Assembly: GCF_900112425.1 (NCBI RefSeq)
Contig: NZ_FOLP01000024.1
Coordinates: 1 to 64,000 of the forward strand
Reading direction: 5' to 3'
DNA length: 64,000 bases
Source: Variovorax sp. OK212
GTDB taxonomy: Bacteria; Pseudomonadota; Gammaproteobacteria; Burkholderiales; Burkholderiaceae_C
Positions 1-9,283 of the stretch are shown here, one piece after another; the first letter of the stretch is position 1; every line of letters starts with the position of its first letter. The notes below the pieces were generated by a model. It did no database searches. It was given only the letters and a program-made list of their open reading frames with translations, and was not told the origin of the DNA. The translations under genes were made by a program, and so were the position numbers.

Positions 1-447
1 GTGTTCGCCCGGCGCATCGTGGGCTGGCGGGTCAGCAGCTCGATGCGCACGGACTTCGTGCTCGATGCTTTGGAGCAAGCGCTGTACGACCGTCAGCCCG
101 AGCGTGACGGCAGCTTGATTTGTCACTCCGATCGCGGCTCGCAATACGTCAGCATCCGGTACACGGAACGACTGGGCGAGGCTGGCATTGAGCCATCAGT
201 GGGCAGTAAAGGCGATTCCTACGACAACGCCCTGGCCGAAACGATCAACGGCCTCTACAAGGCCGAGCTGATCCATCGCCGGGCACCGTGGAAGACCAAG
301 GAGGCGGTGGAGTTCGCCACGCTCGAATGGGTGTCCTGGTTCAACCACCAACGCCTGCTCGAACCCATCGGCTACATCCCGCCTGCAGAAGCTGAGGCAA
401 ACTATTACTGGCAACTCGCCAGTCAGACCGCCACGATGGCGGCATGA
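1..447 (+). CDS. IS3-family transposase, C-terminal part (5' end outside window)
   Basis: This is the C-terminal half of the OrfB/InsF-type integrase-fold transposase of an IS3-family element. The motif HSDRGSQY carries the second catalytic Asp of the DDE triad, and the catalytic Glu lies in NALAETINGL, followed by the usual YKAELIH and WFNHQRL segments. The frame is open at the left edge of the window, so the first Asp and OrfA would lie upstream. The stop codon is at 445-447 and an apparent terminal repeat follows at once. The copy looks intact as far as it can be seen. Confidence 0.85.
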   Translation: MFARRIVGWRVSSSMRTDFVLDALEQALYDRQPERDGSLICHSDRGSQYVSIRYTERLGEAGIEPSVGSKGDSYDNALAETINGLYKAELIHRRAPWKTKEAVEFATLEWVSWFNHQRLLEPIGYIPPAEAEANYYWQLASQTATMAA

Positions 448-450
448 CTT

Positions 451-486
451 AAACCAACCGGCCTCCATGAAAGCCGGGGCGATTCA
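451..486 (+). repeat. Probable right terminal repeat of the IS3-family element
   Basis: The sequence directly after the transposase stop, read on the minus strand, begins TGAATCGCCCCGGCTTTCAT. This is the style of terminus seen in IS3-family members (TGA followed by CGCCCCGG). The left repeat lies outside the window, so the pairing cannot be confirmed here. Confidence 0.55.
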
Positions 487-611
487 ACCTTCTTGACGGA
501 AGGTGATTGCCTGGGTCTGCGTAATGCCGGCCGACACCGCTCCACCGACAAGGCCAAAAAACCCCGCAAAAAAGAACAATGAGGTTCGCTTGATAGCTTT
601 CATGGGTAACC

Positions 612-1067
612 CTAAGGTGACTTGAGACTTTTACAATCCGCAAATCTAATGGCTTGGTCTGCCAAGCGGGCCAGTCCCACATCACTCTTCAAAGGAAGAG
701 GCAGGCTGTTCCACGCGCGACAAACTTCTGGTCGCCCTTTGAGCGATGCTTCGCTGTTCAGATAGATACCCAAGAGGTTGGCGTCGTCTGGAGTTAGAAG
801 CCCTTCATCGATATTTTGAGCAGCCGCGTGCAGCGTTAAGAAAAGGCGTGGCGCGAGGTCTGGCTGGGCAACCACCGCTTGAGCGGCGGAAATAACATTT
901 GCGAACGTCCTATCGCGATGGTCAGCCCTATTTACTTTCTGGGTGCCGAGTAGTGCGGCAAGAGCTACTCCGGCCGTACCCAGGGTCAAAAGCGCCGAGA
1001 CGACCGTTGCGAGGCGTGCCGATTTTTCGTCTCTCAACGAGTTCCACAACGAAGAAAGCCAAGTCAT
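612..1067 (-). CDS. Small membrane-anchored protein of unknown function
   Basis: This frame of about 151 residues has an N-terminal hydrophobic segment (VVSALLTLGTAGVALAALLG, near residues 20-40) that predicts one membrane anchor with the rest soluble. The ATG at 1067 is preferred over the GTG at 1076 because a GAGGTGA ribosome-binding site sits just ahead of it. The soluble part has two Cys (in EVCRAW and FADCKS) but no motif I recognise. It lies between the IS end and a noncoding stretch, so it may be cargo of the mobile island. The function is unknown. Confidence 0.5.
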   Translation of the reverse strand: MTWLSSLWNSLRDEKSARLATVVSALLTLGTAGVALAALLGTQKVNRADHRDRTFANVISAAQAVVAQPDLAPRLFLTLHAAAQNIDEGLLTPDDANLLGIYLNSEASLKGRPEVCRAWNSLPLPLKSDVGLARLADQAIRFADCKSLKSP

Positions 1068-1696
1068 TGAGCTCACCTCAACAATCGCTTGCGAAAGCGC
1101 ATTGTGGTTCCGAAGTAGGTCTTAAGGCAACCTCTCGTCGTTTGGTGGCGTGTAGTCAGAGATGCCTTGGCCCGTCCGCTCGCACGACTGTGATTCAGTC
1201 GTCGGTATGGAGCTGGTTAGAACCGGCGGAGCTCTCACCTGCGACGGCTTGGGCCACGGGCTCTGCGCAAATAGCTCCGCTCAATAGCGCGCATCGAAAT
1301 TTGCGAACCGCTGGGGGCGCGCTCGGTGGCACCATCGAAGCATGAAACTCCAAAAAGTCATTGGCCTTGCAATCAATGCCTCCGGCCTTGCCGTGCTTGT
1401 TGCCGGCGTCATCCAGTAGGCGAGCGCCATTGGCATGTGGTGCTTCCGAACCTGCCGTTCTACCGCTACGCCCAATGCTGTCATGCGCAAAGCCTGATGC
1501 TGATGGCCCACGTCAGCTCGTCTGGGCGGGCATCTGCAGCAGTGCGAGATTGAGTCGTTGGATGGGCGTAGCTCAGGTCGCCTCGTTCCTCGGCGGCCGC
1601 ATAGCGCGTTTTTGCAGAGTTAAATCAATGAGACTAGCGCCAGCCGATGGGCTGGGTGACCGACTCGGGTCTTGCAAATACAAGTTTCGACGGCCC
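1068..1696. other. No convincing gene
   Basis: All frames here are short and atypical in composition. I see no RNA gene or repeat. It is probably decayed island sequence between the IS end and the DUF4375-like pseudogene. Confidence 0.4.
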
Positions 1697-2146
1697 TCAT
1701 GGAGGACGGACCGCCAGGTTGGGTAGCCCGTAGTACGCGAGGCCCAATGGTGCGAGCCGGTCTGGGTACTCCCAGAAAGCGTTGTCCAATTTTCCGAGCT
1801 CGTCGTTTTCCGCCTCTGTGAGCAGCCTCTAGATGTCCTCCATCGACTGCATCCGACGGTCATCCTGCAACCGTTAGACGATGTCACGCTGACGCTGCAC
1901 GATAGCGAGCGCTTTATGGGCACCGATTTCCCGCAACGCATCCAGCGCAATCTGGCAGGTTGCCTCACCCCAATTCCCGGAGAGTTGGAGAAACCCACCG
2001 TTGTTCATGTCAGCTTCTAGCCGCCATAACGCGCATAGGTCTCGCTCGACATGCAAGAGGGCTTCCAGCTTCCAGTCAGATGCTTTGAGGCGCTCCGTCG
2101 CCGCGCTGTACGACGCCTCCCAGACCAGGTCGAGGGTGTTTATCAT
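1697..2146 (-). pseudogene. DMP19/DUF4375-like protein, broken by two in-frame stops
   Basis: Read on the minus strand from the ATG at 2146, the product shows the family hallmark EADMNNGGFLQ, followed by ALDALREIGAHKALAI. After QRQRDIV the frame meets TAA, resumes as RLQDDRRMQSMEDI, meets TAG, then continues as LDNAFWEYPDRLAPLGLAYY before a final stop at 1697-1699. The sequence beyond each stop still looks like the same family's C-terminus, so these are two nonsense changes and not a natural end. DMP19-type domains are often found in immunity or conflict contexts, but the function is unclear. A longer start at 2209 is possible. Confidence 0.6.
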
Positions 2147-2381
2147 CCCGACCTCGTCGGCCGGCCACAGCGCTGGCCAGCACATACCGCACCCGCTGTC
2201 GACAAACACCCATTCCTGCCGCTGCTCGGGCGTCGCTTTCTCCAGCCGGATATGCCCGCGAAAGGGCTAAAGGAGGTAAGCGCCATTGGCGAGCGTCAAC
2301 TGCAAAGCGTCTTCGTTGAGGTCAACATGCTCGACGCGCAGCGCCGCAACTACCTCGCTCAGTTCGACGGATGGCAAACCC

Positions 2382-2915
2382 TCACACCTCCGTTGCTGCC
2401 AACTCGTCCAAGGTCTTCCCTGCGGCCAACGCCTCTTTCAGCCAACGTGGCTTGGGGCCGAAACCAGACCACGTGTTCCCAGCCTCATCGCGATATGCCG
2501 TCGCGGTGCGTTTTTTCGCAGGCGCTGTCTTCGCCTTTTTTGGGGCTTTCTCTGCTTTCGGCGCCTTCGCTGCCTTTGCCAACGCCGACCCGTCTGACGA
2601 GGCAAAGTCCTCAAGTGACCTGCCAGCAGCCAGGGCTGCCTTTAACCATTGCGGCCGAGGGCCACGGCCGCCCCATGTGTTGCCAAGGCCGTCGGAGTAC
2701 GCCGGAGCGCTTTTGCCGCCCGTCTTCAGCGTCTTGGCAGTCGACTTCTGCGACTTACCGCCGTATCCGAGTTGCTCTGCTGTCAGGCCGTAGTGTGCGA
2801 TTGCTTCCCTGATGCGAGCAACGACGCCATCGACTTCTTGAGCTCGAAGTTCGTCTGCCTGGCGCTGAAGCGCTTCGATTTGCTTCTGGATTTGAGCGTA
2901 ACTTTTTTGTGCCAT
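2382..2915 (-). CDS. H-NS-family nucleoid protein with two C-terminal DNA-binding domains (copy 1)
   Basis: This 177-residue H-NS-like protein has an N-terminal coiled-coil oligomerisation segment (SYAQIQKQIEALQRQADELR), a Lys-rich linker, and two copies of the H-NS DNA-binding motif: AYSDGLGNTWGGRGPRPQWL near residue 72 and AYRDEAGNTWSGFGPKPRWL near residue 140. Most family members carry one such domain. H-NS proteins bind AT-rich or transferred DNA and silence it, so in this lower-GC island it may act as an island-borne silencer. It is nearly identical to the gene at 28,657-29,190, and its 3' end is also related to the end of the gene at 24,475-28,293. Confidence 0.88.
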   Translation of the reverse strand: MAQKSYAQIQKQIEALQRQADELRAQEVDGVVARIREAIAHYGLTAEQLGYGGKSQKSTAKTLKTGGKSAPAYSDGLGNTWGGRGPRPQWLKAALAAGRSLEDFASSDGSALAKAAKAPKAEKAPKKAKTAPAKKRTATAYRDEAGNTWSGFGPKPRWLKEALAAGKTLDELAATEV

Positions 2916-3209
2916 TGCAATACCTAGTTTATGTGAGCAAGGCGGACTTTAATCCCATTCGGCGGGTCTCGTGAGTTGACTCTGAACGAATGACGGGCCT
3001 CTAATGTTCAGCACCCCCTTTTAGGGCATTTGTGCTGCTCAGGCTTGTTGTGCGCAATGCCTCTGCCTTACGATTGGTTGACAAGGGCCGCCATAGCCGT
3101 TCATCCCGGATGTGAGGATATGGACGAGTGCTATCGGGCTTATTGCGTCGCGCATAGTGCCCGGAACAATCAAAGAATGATTCGCCCTGAGGGGCCTGGA
3201 GCGGAATGA
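2916..3209. promoter_or_regulatory. Divergent intergenic region, hns copy 1 / sngA-like gene
   Basis: This stretch of just under 300 bp separates two divergently oriented genes and must hold both promoters. The right gene has a GGAGCGGA ribosome-binding site ahead of its ATG at 3210. I could not place a specific -35/-10 pair with confidence. Confidence 0.4.
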
Positions 3210-5627
3210 ATGGCAAAGAAAAATAGCGGTAGCACGGCCGCCGCCGTCGGTATTGGGGCGCTCGTGCTCATCGCCGCTGTGCCCAGGGAAGCTTGGATTG
3301 TCATCGGCATCATCGTAGTTGTCTGCTTCATCCTCTATGCATTCATGAGGAGCCGCCAGTCAAAAGCCAAAGATGTCCCCGCGTTCAAGCAAGCCTCCTA
3401 TGGCTCGATACCCGCAGCCGAAGAGCTTGGGCGGCGAAACCGAGTCGTCAAGTCGTTCGAGCGGCCTCCGCGGACCACGGAGCCAAGCGTTGTCGTGGCT
3501 CAGCCTGTGGCTAGCAAGGACGAGGAGCCCGTTCGCATCGCGACGGCGCCCGAGAATCGCTCTTTCAGGCTGCCGGACGCCTCCAAGGGCAAAGGTCCCG
3601 CGCAGTGGATTCCCGCAGGGCAGGCAGTCACCGTCGACGGGCTGACTATCCCTGGAGGCATGGTCTACGTCGGCGCAACCTTGCGTACCCCGAGCGGCGG
3701 AGTTGACCCCAGCCTCATTGACCCCTCCAAACAGGTCGCCAAGTATGGTGATTTCACCCAACGCGCCATGAATGAGATGGGCTACTGGCCGAGCTACTCT
3801 GAGATTTCGCCCAACTCGCGGCGCGCATACCTCGAGTGGCTCGCTGGTGGCCGCAGTCACTCGGAGGCCGATATCGGCTTTGTCTTCTTGTTCTTTTATG
3901 GCTTGGAGCGGCGCCTTCTTGTCGACGGGAGTAACGATGCAAATCTCTTGGAAGCGGAGCTGCCCGGTATCACGCAAGAGTTGCGCAGGCTGCTTAGCAT
4001 CTACGGCCGCAAATCCGGCTCGTTCCTGAACTACGCGACGCAACTGCTCGACTGGGCCTCCGTCGTTCGGTACAAGGCAGACCTGTACAACAGCCCCATT
4101 CCTGAGTTTTCGAAGGCAATGGAGCTGCCTCTCTATGTGCGGCTCGCACTCGGCCGCGCAGCTCTGGATGGCGTCCCTGTGCCGGCGCACCTCGCGCTCG
4201 AATGGGCAAAATTGGACCCCAACAGCAGTCTGCGAACGCCCGCAATTCGCTGCGGCGAGGAGTTCGACAAGCTCTTTGTTCAGAAGTACACGGAATCCTT
4301 TGGGGTCGGCTTGGCACTGCCCCGAAATCGAACCAAGCTGCGCTTCGTCTACCGGGCCGCCTCCGCTGGGCTTCGCGGACTAGACCCGACCCTCACTTTT
4401 CCCGATGTACCTGATGTCAGTGCGCTGACAGCACCAGTCAAAAAAGTTCAGAAGGTGGTGGAAGATGCCACCAAGGCGCTCGAGTCGTATAGCCGCTATG
4501 TCGGCAAGAATCCTGATGCCAAGTCAGCACTGGAGGGGCTCCTGCAGCTGCCGGCGACGCTGTGGCCGCCCGAAGCTCAGCAAGTACTTGCAACACTCAA
4601 GGCGCGAATGGGCGAAGGCATGATTGCCCTGTCGTTCCAAGAGCTGCTCACATCGCTTGATGCGAAATCGGCGTTGACGCGCGATAAGACACTTGCACTG
4701 GCCCGCGCTCTGGAGTCCCTCAACATCGGAATCGAGCCAGATGTGCTCGGCGGCGCAAAGCTACCCAAGCCGGATGAAAAGGTCGTGTTGTTCTCGGTCC
4801 CACCGGGCGAGGAGTTGTCCCGCGCCACGCCCGCGTACCAAGCCGCGGCACTCACGCTTCAACTCGCGTCTGCGGTCGCAACTGCCGACGGGGACTTCAG
4901 CGTTGCGGAGATGACGCATCTGCGCACCCAAGTACAGTCCTGGACTCACCTGACGCCCAACCACATCCGTCGCCTCTTAGCGCATCTGCGCCTGCTGATG
5001 CTCGCACCGGCTTCGCTCACATCGCTGAAGAAGAAGCTTGAACCCTTGGACGCTGCTGCCAAAGAGGCCGTCGCTGCCTTCATGGCCACCGTCGCCCAGT
5101 CGGACGGGGCGGTATCGCCAATGGAGGTCAAGATGCTGGAGAAGGTCTACAAAGCGCTCGGCATCGAACCAAAAAAGGTGTTCTCCGATGTCCATGCTGC
5201 GGCGGCAGGGACAAGGCCGGCGCCAGGTGCGGAGAAGGTCGCAACCACTGGATTCAAGCTCGACCCTGCCCGCATCGCCGCGCTCCAGAAGGACACGGAG
5301 AAGGTTTCCGCCCTTCTTGCTGGCATCTTCGCGGAGGTGGAAGCTGCGCCTGCTCTGGTTGAAGAGTTGGCCGAAGAGGAGGGAGGAGCGGCTGCGAGCC
5401 TGCTCGGCCTCGATGAAGCTCATGCGGCGTTCGCACGTTCTCTCCTGTCTCGCCCCCAATGGACGCGCGCCGAGCTCATGGACCTGGCCGCCGACCTCGA
5501 GCTCATGCTGGATGGAGCACTGGAGCGCATCAACGAGGCATCCTTCGATGCCTACGACGCTCCATTTACGGAAGGCGACGACCCCGTCGACATCAACACC
5601 GAAGTCTTCGAGAAGATTGCAGCATGA
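3210..5627 (+). CDS. sngA: TerB-N/TerB-C domain protein, Shango SngA-like
   Basis: This 805-residue protein has an N-terminal membrane region (roughly residues 10-48: AAAVGIGALVLIAAV and IVIGIIVVVCFILYAFM), a linker, a TerB-N-type region beginning near residue 130 (QWIPAGQAVTVDGLTIPGG), and a TerB/TerB-C helical region near residues 540-660. That last region contains two acidic TerB-like loops, ATADGDFSVAEM and SDGAVSPMEVKML. TerB-N/TerB-C proteins followed by a P-loop ATPase and a large helicase make up the anti-phage system Shango, and the order here is the same. The next gene starts inside this stop codon (ATGA). The N-terminal anchor suggests that the complex is placed at the inner membrane. 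The subfamily assignment is from architecture and context. Confidence 0.78.
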   Translation: MAKKNSGSTAAAVGIGALVLIAAVPREAWIVIGIIVVVCFILYAFMRSRQSKAKDVPAFKQASYGSIPAAEELGRRNRVVKSFERPPRTTEPSVVVAQPVASKDEEPVRIATAPENRSFRLPDASKGKGPAQWIPAGQAVTVDGLTIPGGMVYVGATLRTPSGGVDPSLIDPSKQVAKYGDFTQRAMNEMGYWPSYSEISPNSRRAYLEWLAGGRSHSEADIGFVFLFFYGLERRLLVDGSNDANLLEAELPGITQELRRLLSIYGRKSGSFLNYATQLLDWASVVRYKADLYNSPIPEFSKAMELPLYVRLALGRAALDGVPVPAHLALEWAKLDPNSSLRTPAIRCGEEFDKLFVQKYTESFGVGLALPRNRTKLRFVYRAASAGLRGLDPTLTFPDVPDVSALTAPVKKVQKVVEDATKALESYSRYVGKNPDAKSALEGLLQLPATLWPPEAQQVLATLKARMGEGMIALSFQELLTSLDAKSALTRDKTLALARALESLNIGIEPDVLGGAKLPKPDEKVVLFSVPPGEELSRATPAYQAAALTLQLASAVATADGDFSVAEMTHLRTQVQSWTHLTPNHIRRLLAHLRLLMLAPASLTSLKKKLEPLDAAAKEAVAAFMATVAQSDGAVSPMEVKMLEKVYKALGIEPKKVFSDVHAAAAGTRPAPGAEKVATTGFKLDPARIAALQKDTEKVSALLAGIFAEVEAAPALVEELAEEEGGAAASLLGLDEAHAAFARSLLSRPQWTRAELMDLAADLELMLDGALERINEASFDAYDAPFTEGDDPVDINTEVFEKIAA

Positions 5628-6925
5628 CACCTATTCGACCCAAGGACCGCGACGCGGTCATCCAATCCCTGCGCGCGGGTGTCGTCCCGAGGACTGGCCA
5701 GCACCTTATCCAGGTGGGCCGTACGCGTGAAAGCGAGACGCTGGTTACCGACATCGACCGCATCGCGGACGGTGGCTCGACCTTCCGGCTAGTCATCGGC
5801 GAGTACGGTGCGGGAAAGACGTTTTTTCTGAACCTGGTGCGCGCCGTCGCGATGGAGAAGAAGCTGGTAGTGGCTAGCGCCGACCTGAACCCAGACCGCC
5901 GGCTGCACGCGAGTGGCGGCCAGGCTCGCTCCCTCTACGCCGAGCTGATGCGCAACATGGCGACCCGCACCAAGCCGGACGGCGGGGCGCTCGGTGGAAT
6001 CGTCGAGAAGTTCATCGCTACTGCAAAAACAGAAGCCAAAGCCACCGGCCAGTCGATTGAAGCTGTCATCCGGCAGAAGCTCGACCATCTGACCGAGTTG
6101 GTCAACGGGTATGACTTCGCTGACGTCATCGCTGCCTATTGCCGGGGCACCGAAGATGGAAACGAGCAACTCAAGGCTGACGCCATACGATGGTTGCGCG
6201 GAGAGTTCTCCACCAAGACCGATGCAAAGCAGGCACTCGGCGTGCGCAGCATTGTTGATGACAGCGCGGTCTACGACCAGTTGAAACTGATGGCTCGGTT
6301 CGTCCGGCTGGCAGGGTTCTCGGGCCTCTTCATCTGTCTTGATGAGCTGGTGAACCTCTACAAGCTCGCCAACACGCAGGCGCGCAGCTCGAATTACGAG
6401 CAGCTCCTGCGCATGCTGAACGATTCGTTGCAGGGGACAGCCGTCGGGCTCGGCTTCGTGCTTGGAGGAACGCCTGAGTTCCTCCTCGACACTCGGCGGG
6501 GGCTCTACAGCTATCCAGCGCTTCAGAGCCGGCTGGCTCAGAACACATTCGCCTCTGGAAATCTTGTGGATTTCAGCGGACCTGTGGTTCGACTGGCGGC
6601 CCTTACGCCCGAGGATTTTTATGTCCTGCTCCAGAAGACTCGGCATGTCTACGCCACAGGGGATGAGACCAAGTACCTGTTGCCAGACAACGGCATTGCC
6701 AGCTTCATGGAGCACTGCTCCAAACGCATTGGAGACACCTACTTCCGCACGCCGCGCACCACCATCACGTCTTTCGTTAACCTGCTCGCCGTTCTTGAAC
6801 AGAACCCCGGCACGGCCTGGCAGGACTTGCTGGGGGGAATCGACGTCGCACTGGACATCGGCGGCGCAGGCGACCAGGCCCCGGAAGTCGACAGCGACGA
6901 TGAGTTCGCCACCTTCAAGCTGTGA
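5624..6925 (+). CDS. sngB: P-loop ATPase of the Shango/BREX-BrxD type (DUF2791-like)
   Basis: This 433-residue AAA-type ATPase has Walker A GEYGAGKT near residues 59-66 and Walker B LFICLDE near residue 236. It is followed by GGTPEFLLDTRRGLYSYPAL, a sensor-like segment typical of the DUF2791/BrxD group. The start at 5624 overlaps the preceding stop by four bases, which is why it is chosen over upstream in-frame starts. Related ATPases work next to large helicases in BREX, Shango and similar defence operons, probably loading or powering a DNA-processing complex. The acidic C-terminus (VDSDDEFATFKL) is an unusual tail that might dock a partner. Confidence 0.78.
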   Translation: MTPIRPKDRDAVIQSLRAGVVPRTGQHLIQVGRTRESETLVTDIDRIADGGSTFRLVIGEYGAGKTFFLNLVRAVAMEKKLVVASADLNPDRRLHASGGQARSLYAELMRNMATRTKPDGGALGGIVEKFIATAKTEAKATGQSIEAVIRQKLDHLTELVNGYDFADVIAAYCRGTEDGNEQLKADAIRWLRGEFSTKTDAKQALGVRSIVDDSAVYDQLKLMARFVRLAGFSGLFICLDELVNLYKLANTQARSSNYEQLLRMLNDSLQGTAVGLGFVLGGTPEFLLDTRRGLYSYPALQSRLAQNTFASGNLVDFSGPVVRLAALTPEDFYVLLQKTRHVYATGDETKYLLPDNGIASFMEHCSKRIGDTYFRTPRTTITSFVNLLAVLEQNPGTAWQDLLGGIDVALDIGGAGDQAPEVDSDDEFATFKL

Positions 6926-6956
6926 AACCAGCGTAGGTAGGCGATAGGCCAATAGC

Positions 6957-9188
6957 GTGTCATCAGATTCCGCATCATTCAATCTTCTTCACGAAGGCAT
7001 CCAACGCTTCATCTGGGCCGAGGGCTGGGAATCGCTGCGCGAGGCGCAGGAAGCGGCCATCCCGCTTATCCTAGAGGCGGACCGAGACGTCATCGTTGCT
7101 GCGGCGACGGCTTCCGGGAAGACCGAGGCGGCTTTCCTCCCGGCGCTCACTCATATCCTCAAAAGCGACGAGCCTGGGCTCATCGTTTATGTCAGCCCCC
7201 TGAAGGCGCTCATCAACGACCAGTTCGGTCGCCTGGACCGCCTCTGTGAGCAGCTGGAAATACCCGTCTGGCCGTGGCACGGAGACATTTCCGCTTCCCT
7301 GAAGACGCGGTTCTTAAAAAAGCCTGCGGGTGTGTTGCTTATCACCCCCGAGTCGCTTGAAGCGCTGCTGTGCAATCGGGGCACGTCCGTTGGGGCGGTC
7401 TTTCAGCGCGCAGCCTTCTTTGTTGTCGACGAACTCCATGCGTTCATCGGCGAAGAGCGAGGCAAGCAACTCCAGTCGCTGATGCACCGAGTGGACAGGG
7501 TGGTTGGCAGAGCCATACCGCGAATCGGGCTGTCCGCCACTCTCGGCGACATGCGGCTGGCAGCCGATTTCCTCCGTCCGGGTAAGGGCGCCGCTGTCGA
7601 ACTCGTTCAATCTGAGAGTGCAGGAGGAGAGCTCCAAGTGTTGGTGAAGGGCTACGAGGAACCCATGGTTCTACCGCATCCCACCAAAACTGCAGGGGAG
7701 GATAGGGGCGAGACTGAGCAGGAATCCAAGGAGCCGACCACACCTGGCCAGATTGCGGCCCACATGTTCAACAGGCTCCGCGGCTCGAACAACCTCGTGT
7801 TTCCAAACTCCCGGCGCGAGGTGGAGCGGTACACCCATCTTCTGAATCGGCTATGCGAGCGGCAGAAGGTCCCAAACGAGTTCTGGCCGCACCACGGCAG
7901 CCTCTCCAAAGAAATCCGCGCAGAGACTGAGGCCGCGCTCAAGCAGAAGGAGTATCCGGCCACCGCCATCTGTACGAATACGCTCGAACTGGGCATCGAC
8001 ATCGGTGCCGTACAAAGCGTCGCGCAGGTTGGGCCGGCGCCGTCGGTCGCAAGCTTGCGTCAGCGCCTCGGCCGGTCTGGACGTCGCAAAGGTGAGCCCG
8101 CCACTCTCTGGGGATATTGCACCGAAGACGAGCTCGGAGGGGCGCAGTCCCTCGAGGCGGACCTCCGGATTGGTACCGTGCAGATGACCGCGATGGTTTC
8201 GCTCCTAGCAGAAAATTGGTTCGAACCCCCGAGGACTCAGGGCCGCCACTACTCGACGCTCATTCAGCAGGTGCTCTCAGCCATTGCGCAAACTGGCGGC
8301 GCGACCATCGGCCAGTTGTATGCCTTGCTCTGCGCACCTGATGCGCCTTTTTCTGGCATCTCGAAGCAGGAGTTCGCCGGCCTGGTCCGCGAACTGGGCG
8401 CACGTGAGCTTCTGATGCAGGACTCATCTGGATTGCTTCTCCATGGTCGGGCCGGAGAGAAGTTCGTCAACCACTACACGTTCTATGCTGCCTTCGCATC
8501 AGACGAGGAGTACCGCGTGGTTGCCGGCGGCCGGACGCTTGGGACTATCCCAGTCGACCAGATGCTGGCCATCGGGCAGCGCATTCTCTTCGCAGGAAAG
8601 ACGTGGCTCGTGCAAGACGTCGACGAGCAGCAGAAGACGATATTCGTGACAAGAGCCGGCGGAGGCGTACCGCCCCTTTTTAGCGGCGGCGGAGGCCGTT
8701 GCCATACTGTCGTGCGCCAGCGAATGCGCAAGCTGCTGGAAGGCCAGGAAATGCCCGGGTTTTTGGACCGCCAGGCTAAGCTCTTTCTTGCCGAGGCTCA
8801 ATCCAACTACGCCAGCCGCAGCTTGGCCGGCGCTTTCATCGTAGACGAAGGTCGTGAGATTCGGCTCTTGACTTGGTTGGGCGACGCAGCAAACGAAGCG
8901 CTCGCTTGCATACTGCTTCGACGTGGATTCAAGTCCGCGCCAGCCGGCATTGGGGTTTCTGTCATCAAGGGGCAAGGTACGACCGAAGATGTACTCGACG
9001 CGGTTCACGATGCCGCGCTCGATGAGTCTCCACCTCTTGGCGTCCTGCTCGCAGATGTGAAGAACCTGCAGCGTGAGAAGTGGGACTGGGCCCTTCCCGA
9101 TGACCTACTTCGCCAGGCCTACGCGAGCCTTTATCTAGATATTGATGAGGCCCTTGGGTGGGTGCAAGCGCTGGCCCGGTCGAGGTAA
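6957..9188 (+). CDS. sngC: DEAD/DEAH-box superfamily II helicase, Shango SngC-like (Lhr/BrxHI-type)
   Basis: This 743-residue helicase shows motif I AAATASGKTEAA near residue 48, motif II DELH near residue 158, motif III LSATLGD near residue 191, and a C-terminal RecA domain with GRSGRRKGEPAT near residue 372. It resembles Lhr-type or BREX BrxHI helicases more than RecQ or UvrD. The GTG at 6957 is taken as the start; it lies 31 bases after sngB. A charged, poorly conserved insert near residues 240-260 separates the two helicase lobes. The predicted role is ATP-driven translocation on or unwinding of invading DNA together with the two upstream proteins. Confidence 0.85.
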   Translation: MSSDSASFNLLHEGIQRFIWAEGWESLREAQEAAIPLILEADRDVIVAAATASGKTEAAFLPALTHILKSDEPGLIVYVSPLKALINDQFGRLDRLCEQLEIPVWPWHGDISASLKTRFLKKPAGVLLITPESLEALLCNRGTSVGAVFQRAAFFVVDELHAFIGEERGKQLQSLMHRVDRVVGRAIPRIGLSATLGDMRLAADFLRPGKGAAVELVQSESAGGELQVLVKGYEEPMVLPHPTKTAGEDRGETEQESKEPTTPGQIAAHMFNRLRGSNNLVFPNSRREVERYTHLLNRLCERQKVPNEFWPHHGSLSKEIRAETEAALKQKEYPATAICTNTLELGIDIGAVQSVAQVGPAPSVASLRQRLGRSGRRKGEPATLWGYCTEDELGGAQSLEADLRIGTVQMTAMVSLLAENWFEPPRTQGRHYSTLIQQVLSAIAQTGGATIGQLYALLCAPDAPFSGISKQEFAGLVRELGARELLMQDSSGLLLHGRAGEKFVNHYTFYAAFASDEEYRVVAGGRTLGTIPVDQMLAIGQRILFAGKTWLVQDVDEQQKTIFVTRAGGGVPPLFSGGGGRCHTVVRQRMRKLLEGQEMPGFLDRQAKLFLAEAQSNYASRSLAGAFIVDEGREIRLLTWLGDAANEALACILLRRGFKSAPAGIGVSVIKGQGTTEDVLDAVHDAALDESPPLGVLLADVKNLQREKWDWALPDDLLRQAYASLYLDIDEALGWVQALARSR

Positions 9189-9283
9189 GTGTTGCACGGC
9201 TTGACCTCTTGGTACAGCTGGCGCCTTCGGGCAGTAGTATTCGCTTTGCGGGCTGCCCTTAATCGAAAAAGACGGAGGAGAGT

